This document shows, piece by piece, positions 43,069 to 52,205 of a stretch of 64,000 nucleotides of DNA (position 1 is its first letter; each line of letters opens with the position of its first letter). A program made the translations under genes and the position numbers. A model generated the notes under the pieces. The model worked only from the letters and a program-made list of their open reading frames with translations, did not search any database and was not told the origin of the DNA. Origin of the DNA: CAVQLX01 sp963811605 (GTDB lineage: Bacteria; Desulfobacterota; Binatia; DP-6); assembly GCA_963811605.1 (NCBI GenBank), contig CAWESA010000006.1:1-64000 (forward strand), written 5' to 3'.

Positions 43069-44637
43069 ATGGGACGCAAGATCCTCTTCATCACGACGGA
43101 CCAGCAGCGCTACGACGCGCTCGGCTGCAACGGCGGCACGGTCGCGCGTACGCCGGTGGTGGATCGCCTCGCCGCCGCCGGTCTCAACTTCCGGCGCGCG
43201 CACAACCAGAACGTGGTCTGCATGCCGGCGCGCTCCACGATGGTGACGGGGCAGTACGTCCGCACGCACGGGGTCTTCGCCAACGGCGTGTCGCTGCCCG
43301 CGGACGCGCCCAGCGTGGCGGCTGCGCTGCACGGGCACGGCTACCGCACCGCGCTGATCGGCAAGGCGCACTTCGAGCCGGCGATGGACATGCGCGGGCG
43401 CTGGTTCGAGAATCGCATGGCACGCGAGGGCTCCACCGGTCCGCACCGAGGCTTCGAGCACATGGAGCTGGCCATGCACGTCCCGCTCGGCGGGTGGCAC
43501 TATTCGCTGTACATACAGAGGGAGCACCCCGAGGCGATGAGCGGCTTCGCGCCGCTGCTCTCCGCGCAGGGGGGTGGCGAGACGGGCGCGCCCGAGGTGG
43601 CGTACAATCCCATCCCGCGCGAGTGGTATCACACCGACTGGGTCGCCGACCGCACCATCGCATGGCTCGACGCCTTGCCCGCCGACGCCGACTGGTTCTG
43701 CTGGATGAGCTTCCCCGATCCCCATCATCCCTGGGACCCACCGGCGTCGGAAGCGAAGCGCGTGCCGTGGCGCGAGCTCGATCTCCCCCCCGGCCACCCC
43801 GGCTCGCGCGACCGCATCGTCGAGATCCTGAAGCAGAAGCCGTCGCACTGGCTGGCGTGGTGGGAAGGCCGGTGGCGCAACTACGAGGGCGGTCCGATGA
43901 GCTTCGTCCCGAAGGACCTGACGGACGATCAGATCCGCGAGGTGAACGCGCTCACCCACGTCGAGAACGAGCTGATCGACGAGGCGTGCGGCCGGGTGCT
44001 GCGCCGCATCGCCGAGCGCGGGTGGGACGCCGACACCGACGTCTTCTTCACCACCGACCACGGAGAGCTGCAGGGTGACTTCGGCCTGCTCTACAAGGGC
44101 CCGTACCACACCGACGCGCTCATGCGGATTCCCTTCGTGTGGCGTCCGGCGCCGTCCGCGGGCGTGGCGCCATCGGTCATCGAGGAGCCCGTCGGCCAGC
44201 TCGATCTGGCGCCCACGTTCTGCCGGATCGCGGGTGCGGAGGTCCCCGACTGGATGCAGGGCGCGCCGCTGCCCACGGCCCCCGGCTCGGGCCGCGAGCG
44301 CGTCCTCACCGAGTGGGACAGCCAGTTCGCGCAGGTGGGCATGCACCTGCGGACCATCTACCGCGACGGGTACATCTGCACGGTCTACGAGCCGAGCACG
44401 CGGGACGTGGGCTGGGATCTCGCGCGCATGATCGCGGGTGGCGACGTCCCGCTCCCCGATCTGCGCTACGAGGGGACGGAGGGCGAGCTGTACGACGTGC
44501 GCGCCGATCCGCACCAGTGGCGCAACCTGTGGAACGACCCGGGCTCTGCGAAGCTCAGGTCCGACCTGGTCGCCGACCTCTACGACTCGCTGCCCCGGCC
44601 GCGCGAGGAGCCGCTACCGGTGCAGGCGCCGGCGTGA
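43069..44637 (+). CDS. Type I sulfatase
   Basis: A formylglycine-dependent sulfatase of about 522 residues that removes sulfate from an ester. The activation motif CMPAR (C-X-P-X-R) starts at Cys51, the residue converted to formylglycine. Metal-binding residues are visible in LFITTDQQRYDALG and FFTTDHGELQGDFGLLYKGP. There is no signal peptide, so a cytoplasmic substrate such as a sulfated metabolite is implied. The ATG giving MGRKILFI is preferred; one four codons upstream is also possible. It is coupled to a 45-residue membrane protein and then TauE/SafE, so the released sulfur anion probably drives the pairing. Confidence 0.9.
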   Translation: MGRKILFITTDQQRYDALGCNGGTVARTPVVDRLAAAGLNFRRAHNQNVVCMPARSTMVTGQYVRTHGVFANGVSLPADAPSVAAALHGHGYRTALIGKAHFEPAMDMRGRWFENRMAREGSTGPHRGFEHMELAMHVPLGGWHYSLYIQREHPEAMSGFAPLLSAQGGGETGAPEVAYNPIPREWYHTDWVADRTIAWLDALPADADWFCWMSFPDPHHPWDPPASEAKRVPWRELDLPPGHPGSRDRIVEILKQKPSHWLAWWEGRWRNYEGGPMSFVPKDLTDDQIREVNALTHVENELIDEACGRVLRRIAERGWDADTDVFFTTDHGELQGDFGLLYKGPYHTDALMRIPFVWRPAPSAGVAPSVIEEPVGQLDLAPTFCRIAGAEVPDWMQGAPLPTAPGSGRERVLTEWDSQFAQVGMHLRTIYRDGYICTVYEPSTRDVGWDLARMIAGGDVPLPDLRYEGTEGELYDVRADPHQWRNLWNDPGSAKLRSDLVADLYDSLPRPREEPLPVQAPA

Positions 44638-44771
44638 GCAGCGGCTGGGGCTACGCGCTCCTCTGCGTGACCATCCCCGCGCTGTGGGGACTCGTCATGG
44701 TGGCGGTGTTCGATCGCTGGGAGCGTCGCCGGGGCCGGCAACGGCGCCACCCCACCGACTACTCCATCTGA
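44634..44771 (+). CDS. 45-residue single-pass membrane protein
   Basis: A short frame whose GTG start overlaps the sulfatase stop as GTGA: SSGWGYALLCVTIPALWGL then VMVAVFDRWERRRGRQRRHP. It has one TM helix (about residues 5-27) and a strongly basic cytoplasmic tail ending TDYSI. Coupling to the sulfatase and the 12-base distance to TauE/SafE suggest a small accessory subunit. No homologue is known to me. The evidence is the overlap, the hydrophobic/basic pattern and the lack of another explanation for the gap. Confidence 0.6.
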   Translation: MSSGWGYALLCVTIPALWGLVMVAVFDRWERRRGRQRRHPTDYSI

Positions 44772-44783
44772 CCGGCGCGGCGC

Positions 44784-45686
44784 ATGGAGCCGTGGCTCGT
44801 CGTCGACGGACACGCCGTCTGGCTGCCGGGCATCGCCGCCCTCGGCGTGGTCGTCGGCTGGGTCGCGGGCATGTTCGGCGTGGGCGGCGGCTTCCTGCTC
44901 ACGCCGCTCCTGACCGTCGTGTTCGGGGTGCCGCTCGAGATCGCCATCGGCACCGGCCTCTGCCAGATGATCGGCACCGCGACGGCGGCTCTCCTGCGCC
45001 ATCGTCGGCTCGGACAGGGAGAGATCCGCTTCGACCTGCTCGCGCTCGCGGGCAGCGTGCTGGGCGTCGGCGCCGGCGCGCGCACGCTCGGCTGGCTCGA
45101 GACGCTGGGCTCCGTCCAGATCGGCGCGGGGACGATCCCGGTCGTGCGCCTCGTCGCGATGCTGTCGTATGCCGGAGTGCTGCTCGGCGCCGCGGTGGTC
45201 TTCGGCCGCGGCGGCCGCGGCGGGCTGGAGAGCGCCGCGCACACGCGCCGCGGCCCCCTGGCTCGCGTGCGCATTCCGCCCCTGGTCGATCTGCCGGCCG
45301 CCCGGCTGCACGACGTCTCGGCGACGCTGATGGCCTACGTCGGCCTCGGCCTCGGATTCCTGAGCGGCTTGCTCGGGCTCGGCAGCGGCATCGTGCTGAT
45401 GCCGCTGCTGGTCTACGGGCTCGGCTTCCCGCTGCGGCAGGCGGCGGGCACGGGAATCCTCGTACTCGTCACGACAAGCATCGCCGGCACGCTCATCCAC
45501 GCGCGCCTCGGCCACGTGCACCTGGGGCTGGCCATGACGCTGCTCGTGGGCTCCACGGTGAGCGCGCAGCTGGGGGCGCGCGCCAGCCGCCATGTCGCGA
45601 CCCGGACGCTGCGGCGGGTCTTCGCCGGCCTCATCCTCCTGACCGTCCTGGCGATCGCGTGGGACCTCGCCCGCCGGCTCGGCTGA
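44784..45686 (+). CDS. TauE/SafE-family sulfite/organosulfur exporter
   Basis: A 300-residue inner-membrane protein with two homologous halves of about four TM helices. Each half carries the family motif: GMFGVGGGFLLTPLLTVVFGVP (about residues 29-50) and GLLGLGSGIVLMPLLVYGLGFP (about 196-217). Known family members export sulfite or sulfoacetate. Here it is third in an operon with a sulfatase, so it probably exports sulfate- or sulfite-type anions released by desulfation (inference). Confidence 0.88.
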   Translation: MEPWLVVDGHAVWLPGIAALGVVVGWVAGMFGVGGGFLLTPLLTVVFGVPLEIAIGTGLCQMIGTATAALLRHRRLGQGEIRFDLLALAGSVLGVGAGARTLGWLETLGSVQIGAGTIPVVRLVAMLSYAGVLLGAAVVFGRGGRGGLESAAHTRRGPLARVRIPPLVDLPAARLHDVSATLMAYVGLGLGFLSGLLGLGSGIVLMPLLVYGLGFPLRQAAGTGILVLVTTSIAGTLIHARLGHVHLGLAMTLLVGSTVSAQLGARASRHVATRTLRRVFAGLILLTVLAIAWDLARRLG

Positions 45687-45704
45687 CGCGCCCCGCGCGC
45701 GATC

Positions 45705-46445
45705 CTAGGCCAGCACGCGCGCCAGGAAGTCCCGCATGTCCTGCCACGAGCGCGTGTCGGCCTCGGCATCGTAGCCGACGGGGAAGCCGCCGAACCTCTT
45801 CGCCACCACGTCGGCGTCGGGATTGGTGAAGGCGTGGTGTGCGCCGGGGTAGGTGACGATCCGGTAGTCGGCCTTCGCCTGGTCCATCTCCGCCGTGAAG
45901 GCGGCGACGTCCGTGTCGGGCACGAGGCTGTCGGCCGCGCCGTGACAGACGAGGATCTTGGCCTTCACGCTCCCGGGCGCCGGCGTGTGGAACGAGCTCA
46001 GCGCCCCGTGGAAGCTGACCACGCCGCGCAGCGGCAGCCCGGTGCGGGCGGCGTGCAGGACGACGGCGCCGCCGAAGCAGTAGCCGATGGCGGCGATGCG
46101 CTCGGGGTCGACCGACGGCTGCGACCGCAGCAGCTCGTATCCGGCGCGAAAGCGCGCCTCGGCGGCCTGCCGGTCGGACAGGACGGCGTTCATGATCGCC
46201 CCGGCATCGGTCGGATCGTCGGCGACGCGGCCGCCGCCGTACATGTCGACCGCCAGCGCCGGGTAGCCGAGCTCGGCCAGCATGCGCGCGCGCCGCCGGG
46301 GATAGTCGTTCAGACCCCACCACTCGTGCACCACCAGCACGCCGGGACGGGGGCCCGGTCTCGTCGTGTCCGTGGCGAGGAAGCCGCGCAGCGGGGTGTC
46401 GCCGGCGGCGTAGGTGACGGTCTCGGTCCGGATCGCGTCGTTCAT
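45705..46445 (-). CDS. Dienelactone hydrolase family protein
   Basis: A 246-residue alpha/beta hydrolase of the DLH family with the Cys-Asp-His triad: Cys123 in GYCFGGA, Asp172 in CHGAADSLVP and His204 in GAHHAFTNP. The N-terminus has VLVVHEWWGLNDYPR, the usual DLH opening. Classic DLH opens dienelactones from chloroaromatic breakdown, but most relatives have other, unknown substrates. No signal peptide. It is convergent with TauE and divergent from a short GST. Confidence 0.88.
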   Translation of the reverse strand: MNDAIRTETVTYAAGDTPLRGFLATDTTRPGPRPGVLVVHEWWGLNDYPRRRARMLAELGYPALAVDMYGGGRVADDPTDAGAIMNAVLSDRQAAEARFRAGYELLRSQPSVDPERIAAIGYCFGGAVVLHAARTGLPLRGVVSFHGALSSFHTPAPGSVKAKILVCHGAADSLVPDTDVAAFTAEMDQAKADYRIVTYPGAHHAFTNPDADVVAKRFGGFPVGYDAEADTRSWQDMRDFLARVLA

Positions 46446-46532
46446 GATGGCGTCCTGCCACGGGCGTCCGCTCGACGCCACCGCCGGGACGCCGCTTGAG
46501 TCGTCGGGTCGCTCTGGCCTACGACGTCGCGC

Positions 46533-47141
46533 ATGAAGCTCTATGATGCGAAGACCGCTCCCAATCCCCGCCGCGTCCGCATTTTCCTCGCCGAGAAGGG
46601 GATCACGGTGCCGGTCGAGCAGGTCGACATCATGACGGCGCGCAACCGCGAGCCGGCGTTCCGCGCCAAGAACCCGCTGGGGACGCTGCCCGTGCTCGAG
46701 CTCGACGACGGCACGACGATCGCGGAGAGCGTCGCCATCTGCCGCTACTTCGAGGAGATCCACCCGGAGCCGCCGCTCATGGGAGCCGACGCGAAGGATC
46801 GCGCCCTGGTCGAGATGTGGCAGCGGCGGATGGAGTACGAGGTCTTCCTGCCCATCACCCAGGTGTTCCGCAACGAGCACGCCTTCTTCGCGGGCCGCAT
46901 CCCCCAGGTGGCGGAGTACGGCGCGGTCTGCCGCACGCACGCGGTGCAGCGGCTCGCCTGGCTCGACGAGGTGCTCGCCGAGCGTCCCTTCGTGGCCGGC
47001 GAGCGCTACACCATCGCCGACATCACCGCGCTGTGCGCGATCGACTTCGGCCGTGTGAGCGCCATCCGCATCCAGCCCGACCAGCGGAACCTGCAGCGCT
47101 GGCACGACGCCGTCTCGAGCCGGCCCAGCGCACGCGCGTGA
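46533..47141 (+). CDS. Glutathione S-transferase (standard length)
   Basis: A 202-residue GST of ordinary size: thioredoxin-fold domain MKLYDAKTAPNPRRVRIFLAEKGI ... NPLGTLPVLELDDGTTIAESVAICRYFEE (glutathione-binding ES motif) and helical domain with FVAGERYTIADITALCAIDF, the N-capping/hydrophobic-staple region. Its Ala-Pro-Asn start region resembles bacterial GSTs related to the plant theta/lambda type rather than the two extended GSTs upstream. Its stop overlaps the next gene's GTG start by 3 bases. Confidence 0.88.
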   Translation: MKLYDAKTAPNPRRVRIFLAEKGITVPVEQVDIMTARNREPAFRAKNPLGTLPVLELDDGTTIAESVAICRYFEEIHPEPPLMGADAKDRALVEMWQRRMEYEVFLPITQVFRNEHAFFAGRIPQVAEYGAVCRTHAVQRLAWLDEVLAERPFVAGERYTIADITALCAIDFGRVSAIRIQPDQRNLQRWHDAVSSRPSARA

Positions 47142-48517
47142 TCGGGCGGGGGTGCCACCCGCGGCGCGGGCAGCGGCTCGTCGTCGCCCTGTGCGTCGTC
47201 TGGAGCCTGCGGACCGCTGCATCGGCGCGCGCCGTGCCGGACGCGAGCGATCTGGCCGCGTTCACCGCCACCCTCGACGCCATCGTCGCGCGCGAGCGCC
47301 CGGACGGCGGCTGGACCTTCGAGGGCGCGGGTGGCCAGCGTCCGCATCCCTTCACGCTGGTGATGCAGGCGGCGGAGACCGTGGCGTCGCCGCTCGGGCT
47401 GGCCACCTGGGACCTGCTGGTCGTGCGGAGCCCGGGCACGCCGGCGGCGGCGTCGCTCCTGCTCGCTGGCCATCGCCTGACCGGCCGTCCCGCCTACCTC
47501 GATGCGGCCCGGCGCGCCGGCGATCTGCTGGTCGCGACGCAGCTCGCGTCGGGCGGCTGGTTCTCCGAGATGCCGGCGGAGGGTCCGCGGCTCAGCGCCT
47601 GGTTCCCGTTGATCGCGGTGCGCACCACCCTGGACGATGACGTCACCCCCGGCGCGATCCGCGTCCTGCTGGCCCTGTGGGAGGAGACCGGCGATCCGCG
47701 CTACCGCGAAGCGGGAGAGCGCGGCCTCGACCTGCTGGTGCGCGCGCAGCTCCCGGCGGGCGGCTGGCCGCACGTATGGCGTCCTGGCTGGCTGCGCGCG
47801 CTGCGCGCGTCGCGCGAGGATCATCCGAGCCTGAACGACGGACTCACGCCGATCATCGTCGAGACGCTGCTGGCGGCGTCTGACATGCTCGAGCGTCCCG
47901 ACCTGGCCCGCGCGGCGGCGCGGGGTGGGGACTGGCTGCTCGCCGTGCAGCGGCCCCCGCCGCGTGCCGGCTGGGCGCAGCAGTACGACGAGGCCGGCCG
48001 TCCCGCGGGCATGCGACGCTTCGAGCCGGCGGCGCTGGCGACCTGGGAGTCACGCCATGCCATCGACGCGCTCGAAGCGCTGGCGCGCGCCACCGGCGAC
48101 GGGCGCTGGTGTCCTGCCGCGCGCCGCGCCGCCGTCTGGCTCCGCGACGCGGCAGGACGGCCCGGCTGCTGGGCCCGCTTCTACTCGCTCGACGACGGTG
48201 CGCCGCTCTATCTCGCCGGCGACGGCACGCGCGTCACGACCGTCGCCGCGGCGCGGCCGGGATACGACTGGCAGGGCGACTTCGGCATCTCCGCCGTGGT
48301 GCGGCGCATGGCGCTGGGCGGAGGGGAGACGGCCGACGTGCCGCTGCCCGGCGATCCGGGTGCGTGTCCCGGGGCGCCCGACCCGATGCGTGCGGGACAT
48401 GGCGTCCGCAGCCTGATCGCCCGGGCGGGGGCGCAGCTCGCCGCGCTCTCGCCGCCGCCGCCATCCGCCTGCGCGCCCGTGCCGCTCGAGGTTGTTGACG
48501 CGCACGGCCTTCGCTAG
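47138..48517 (+). CDS. Exported PL10-like pectate lyase family protein
   Basis: A 459-residue exported protein with a short signal peptide (QRLVVALCVVWSLRTAASARA) and an alpha/alpha-toroid body. It has repeated DGGW-type turns (RPDGGWTF, SGGWFSE, AGGWPHVW) and the block GWAQQYDEAGRPAGMRRFEPAALATWESRHAI, which matches the PL10 pectate-lyase family; WARFYSLDDGAPLY is also family-like. Whether it cleaves polygalacturonate or another uronic polymer is unknown. The GTG start overlaps the GST stop by 3 bases, an odd pairing that suggests loose operon packing rather than a shared pathway. Confidence 0.72.
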   Translation: MIGRGCHPRRGQRLVVALCVVWSLRTAASARAVPDASDLAAFTATLDAIVARERPDGGWTFEGAGGQRPHPFTLVMQAAETVASPLGLATWDLLVVRSPGTPAAASLLLAGHRLTGRPAYLDAARRAGDLLVATQLASGGWFSEMPAEGPRLSAWFPLIAVRTTLDDDVTPGAIRVLLALWEETGDPRYREAGERGLDLLVRAQLPAGGWPHVWRPGWLRALRASREDHPSLNDGLTPIIVETLLAASDMLERPDLARAAARGGDWLLAVQRPPPRAGWAQQYDEAGRPAGMRRFEPAALATWESRHAIDALEALARATGDGRWCPAARRAAVWLRDAAGRPGCWARFYSLDDGAPLYLAGDGTRVTTVAAARPGYDWQGDFGISAVVRRMALGGGETADVPLPGDPGACPGAPDPMRAGHGVRSLIARAGAQLAALSPPPPSACAPVPLEVVDAHGLR

Positions 48518-48528
48518 GGTCGGCGCGC

Positions 48529-49143
48529 ATGATCGCCTGTCTCGACCTGGAGGGAGTGCTGGTCCCGGAGATCTGGATCGCCGTCGCGGAGCGCACGGGT
48601 ATCGCGGCGCTGCGGCGGACGACGCGCGACGAGCCCGACTACGACAAGCTCATGCGTGGCCGGCTCGCCATCCTCGACGAGCATCGCCTGGGACTTCCCG
48701 ACATCCAGGCCGTGATCGGTACGATGGAGCCCCTCGACGGCGCGCTCGAGTTTCTCGACTGGCTGCGGAGCCACACCCAGGTGATCATCCTGTCGGACAC
48801 GTTCGAGCAGTTCGCGGCTCCGCTGATGCGCAAGCTCGGCTGGCCGACGCTCTTCTGCCACGCGCTCGCGGTGGACGCCGGCGGCCGCATCACCGGGTAC
48901 CGCCTGCGTATCCGCGACGGGAAGCGGCGCGCGGTCGAGGCGCTGCGTGCCCTCGCGTTCCGCGTGGTCGCGGCCGGCGACTCCTACAACGACATCACCA
49001 TGCTCGCCGCCGCCGACGGCGGCATCCTGTTCCGTCCGCCGCAGAACGTCATCGACGACTTTGCGCAGTTTCCCGTGACGCGCACCTACGCCGAGCTGCG
49101 GGACGCGTTCGTGCGCCACGCCAACGGCGAGCTCACCGCGTAG
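48529..49143 (+). CDS. thrH: ThrH: phosphoserine phosphatase / homoserine phosphotransferase
   Basis: A 204-residue HAD-superfamily enzyme of the ThrH type, which hydrolyses phosphoserine and can transfer the phosphate to homoserine. Motif I reads CLDLEGVL: Asp6 is the nucleophile and the second position is Glu, as in ThrH and unlike classic SerB. Motif II is ILSDTFEQF. Lys and Asp residues of motifs III and IV are in RIRDGKRRAVEAL and AAGDSYNDITML. It starts 11 bases after the PL10-like gene. Confidence 0.9.
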   Translation: MIACLDLEGVLVPEIWIAVAERTGIAALRRTTRDEPDYDKLMRGRLAILDEHRLGLPDIQAVIGTMEPLDGALEFLDWLRSHTQVIILSDTFEQFAAPLMRKLGWPTLFCHALAVDAGGRITGYRLRIRDGKRRAVEALRALAFRVVAAGDSYNDITMLAAADGGILFRPPQNVIDDFAQFPVTRTYAELRDAFVRHANGELTA

Positions 49144-49382
49144 TGACCCTGGCGCCGACGCGCGGGCGACTGGTCGCCGCCGTGGCGGTCGCGCTCGTCG
49201 CGGGCGCGTGGTTCTGGGCCGGCACCTGGCTGACGCTCGAGTGGGTGGATCAGGGCCAGATCGTCTACGGCGCGTGGCGGGTCGCGCGCGGCGATCTGCC
49301 GTACCGCGACTTCGACCACCTCTACGGACCGTCGCTCTTCTTCCTGAACGGCGAGCTCCTGCGCTGGTTCGGCGAGGACACC
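49143..49382 (+). pseudogene. N-terminal stub of a GT39-like glycosyltransferase, cut at the junction
   Basis: From a GTG overlapping the ThrH stop, about 80 residues match the start of a GT39-like membrane protein. There is one TM (RLVAAVAVALVAGAWFWAGTW), the acidic DQGQIVYGAWRVARGDLPYRDF motif and HLYGPSLFFLNGELLRWFGED. The frame then ends within four codons, where the sequence switches to transposase DNA on the other strand. More than 400 residues are missing. This is the last recognisable gene of the left-hand, high-GC piece. Confidence 0.75.
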
Positions 49383-50571
49383 CCTCGCGGCTGAGCGCCA
49401 TCATTGAGAGCTGCTTGAGGCGCGCCCACAACCATTTCAGCTGTCGTTGCCGCATTGCCCGCTCCTTGGCGACGCGGCTGGCGCTGTCGGCGAAAACATA
49501 GAGTTCGCCGTCGCGCGGCAAGAGCTTGACCCGGACCCCCGGCCGGGCCTGCTGCCAGGGCTTCGCGAGGAGGTCCTTCTCCAATCGGGTCAGGCGGCCC
49601 TTGGGCGTGCCGACGAGGTATTGGACCGGGGGATCGGCCCCCCGCATCTCGGCCAGCACCACCTCGGTCGGGATTCCGCGATCCATCAACCAGATGCGCC
49701 GCGCCTTGCCGTACTGCCGCTCGATCCGCGCCAGGAAGTCGCGCAAGGTGGTGTTGTCGGCGGTGTTGCCAGGCAGCACCTCGTAGGCCAGCGGCAACCC
49801 CTCCGGGGTCACCACCAAGGCGATGACGACCTGCACGCAGTCCGGCCGGTGGTCGCGCGAATAGCCGTGGCGTCGCTTGTCGCTTTCGGCAAACGGCGGA
49901 TCGGCCTCGAAATAGGTGCTGGTCAGATCGTAGAGCAGTACATCGAAGCTGATGTTGAACAGGTCGCGCCAGCGCCCGACCAGATGATCGAACAACGCCT
50001 GCTTGTGTTCGAGCAGCCGGTCGTGACAGCGATACAGCTTGTGGATTTCGGCCAGCCCGAGGTCTTCGCCGAGCAGATCGGCCATGGCACTGCGCTCAAA
50101 CCATTCGCGGTGCAACCGCCACTCGCTGCCCGGCGCCAGCAGCCGGTAGGTCGCCAGCAGTAGCAGCACCCGGTCCCACCGCGTGCCCTTGCGGCTCGGC
50201 GGCAGCCGTCCGCCCCAAAAACCATCGAGCTCAAGCTCGCGCCACAAGCTCAGCGCCAACCAGCATCCGCCCCACTGGCGCGGTCGGCACAACCGCAGTT
50301 CGTTTAGCCGCAACCGAACAATCGAGGCGTCCGGCAGCAATCCCTCGCAACGGTCCTCCGGAAACAGCGACAGCGTGCGCGGCTGCAGTGCCCCTTCCTC
50401 CAGGATGGCGATTGACTTGCGCCAAGCCAGTTCCTGCAAATCGTTGATTTCGCCCAGGTACAGCAGCGGCCGCTGCACCACCCGGCCGCCGCCGATCCGG
50501 CAATTCTCCACAATGCTCCAATAACGGTGCTCCTTGCCGTCCTTCTTGCGCTTGGTGTGCCGGAGAAACAT
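49383..50571 (-). mobile_element. IS4/IS1634-type transposase, C-terminus missing
   Basis: From MFLRHTKRKKDGKEHRYWSIVEN the frame encodes about 395 residues of a DDE transposase of the IS1634/IS4 kind. Features include LLYDLTSTYFEADPPF, YSRDHRPDCVQVVIALVV and GNTADNTTLRDFLARIERQYG, then RIWLMDRGIPTE and, last, RQLKWLWARLKQLS. Homology stops after LSRE, at the junction with the GT39 stub; the final third, including the late catalytic Glu region, is absent. The other end and its terminal inverted repeat cannot be identified. Either the element was cut by recombination, or two sequences were joined inside a repeated IS during assembly. Confidence 0.85.
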
Positions 50572-50739
50572 GACGGCTGCGCATTATAAAGGCGGCCACT
50601 ACCCGGGAAATGACCTTGGTCTTCACTACACGGCTTTACCGCCGATTGTGACCTCCTGCCCCTATTCCGATCAGTTACTTGGGACGCGAAAATTCTGGTG
50701 CCCCGGAGCCAATCGGCCAAGTCAGGTTAGCTTCGAGGA

Positions 50740-51073
50740 CAGGGCGGCAATCCCGCCTACAACGTCAAAACCTACCGGAACCGGAACAACGCCGTCTGGG
50801 AAGGGAAAGTGGACGCCAACTCCAGCCAGGTCATCGGTCAGGGCAAGACCATTCTCGAAGCCAGCTCGACCCGGAGTACAGAGCCGAACATAAAGGCCTC
50901 CAGAGCGCTAAGGTGTCGCTCTCGCAAGCCGTGGGAATGGCCGAAAAGCACGCCAACGGCAAGGCGATGAACTCCGGCGCGAGGAACGCAACGGCAAAAT
51001 AGCGTACGAGATCGAAATCGTGAAGAACGGCGCGATTCAGACCATGACGGTCGATCCGGCGAGCGGTCAGTAA
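50740..51073 (+). pseudogene. PepSY-domain protein with two frameshifts
   Basis: Three frames in turn give one small exported-type PepSY protein: GGNPAYNVKTYRNRNNAVW...QVIGQGKTILE, then LDPEYRAEHKGLQSAKVSLSQAV...GKAMNSGA, then REERNGKIAYEIEIVKNGAIQTMTVDPASGQ and a stop. Breaks lie near 50,860 and 50,980. Two PepSY repeats are recognisable. The N-terminus and signal peptide are not visible, perhaps because another break lies upstream near 50,730. Confidence 0.6.
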
Positions 51074-51169
51074 CCTCCGGATAAAACGAGCTCCGATCGC
51101 CAGCGTGGTCACAAGGCATAGTTCCGGAAACGAAACGTGACAGAGCAGAGCGAAGCAACGGAGCGTATC

Positions 51170-52205
51170 ATGGCTGAACCCTTCGGCAAAACTTCAGACG
51201 GAAGAACGGCCAGTCTTCATACCCTGATAAATGCAAATATTCGGGTCCGAAATCACCGACTTCGGCGGGCGCATCGTTTCGATCGAGGTGCCCGACAGGG
51301 CGGGTAAGCGCGATCACGTGGTGCTCGGTTTCGATAGCGTCCATCAATACGTTTCTGCCGGCGGTTGTTTTGGTGCGCTGCTCGGCCGCACCGCCAACCG
51401 GATCGGCGGCGGCGCTTTTACCCTCGACGGGCGCATGTATCACCTTTCGAAGAACGAGGGCAACGCCACCCTACACGGCGGGCGGGCTGGGTTGGACAAA
51501 CTCTTTTGGCAGGTCGAGGAGGCCAATACCGCTCGTCTTGTCCTTAGCATTATCAGCCCCGATGGCGATCAAGGCTTTCCGGGAGAGCTGTCGGTCAGAG
51601 CCAGCTATCGGCTGGAGGCCAACACCTTGTGGCTGGTTCTGGAAGCCGGCACCGACAGACCCACTCCGGTCAGCCTCAGTGCTCATCCCTATTTCAATCT
51701 CGCCGGCCTCGCTGCCGGCGATGTCCTCGAGCACCAGATAGAAGTCAATGCCGATGCGTACCTGCCGACCGATGCAACACAAATTCCCACGGGCGAAATC
51801 CGGCCCGTGAACGGAACAGTTTTCGATTTTCGTCAGTCCATCCCGATTGGCTCACGCATTCGTCACGCCGATCAGCAACTGATCTTTGGAAAGGGCTATG
51901 ACCATTATTTTGTGCTTGGTGCAGCTGACGGAGACCACCCCCGTCTAGCCGCGCGAGTTCACGAGCCCGGAAGCCGGCGAACCCTCGAAGTCTTGACCAC
52001 ACATCCGGGAACGCAATTCTACACGGGCAATAATCTGAACGGTTCGGTCGCTGGACGCGGCGGCGCCTATCGTCAGTCTGCTGGGTTTGCCGTCGAACCG
52101 CAGGGCTTCCCGGACGCACCAAACCGGCCCGAATTCCCGAGCACAGTCTTGCATCCGGGCAGCACTTATCGGGAGGTTATAGGCTACCGGTTCACGACAG
52201 ATTGA
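51170..52205 (+). CDS. galM: Aldose 1-epimerase (mutarotase), frameshifted near its start
   Basis: A mutarotase interconverting alpha and beta anomers of aldoses. The main frame (from 51,231, 324 residues) carries EITDFGGRIVSIEVPDRAGK, GALLGRTANRI, NATLHGG, SAHPYFNL (catalytic-region His) and VEPQGFPDAPN with the late catalytic Glu. The natural N-terminus is in another frame: from ATG 51,170 it reads MAEPFGKTSDGRTASLHTLINAN, as expected for GalM, and joins the main frame only if one base is removed near 51,235-51,250. A short start at 51,231 would lose the first beta strands. Confidence 0.8.
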
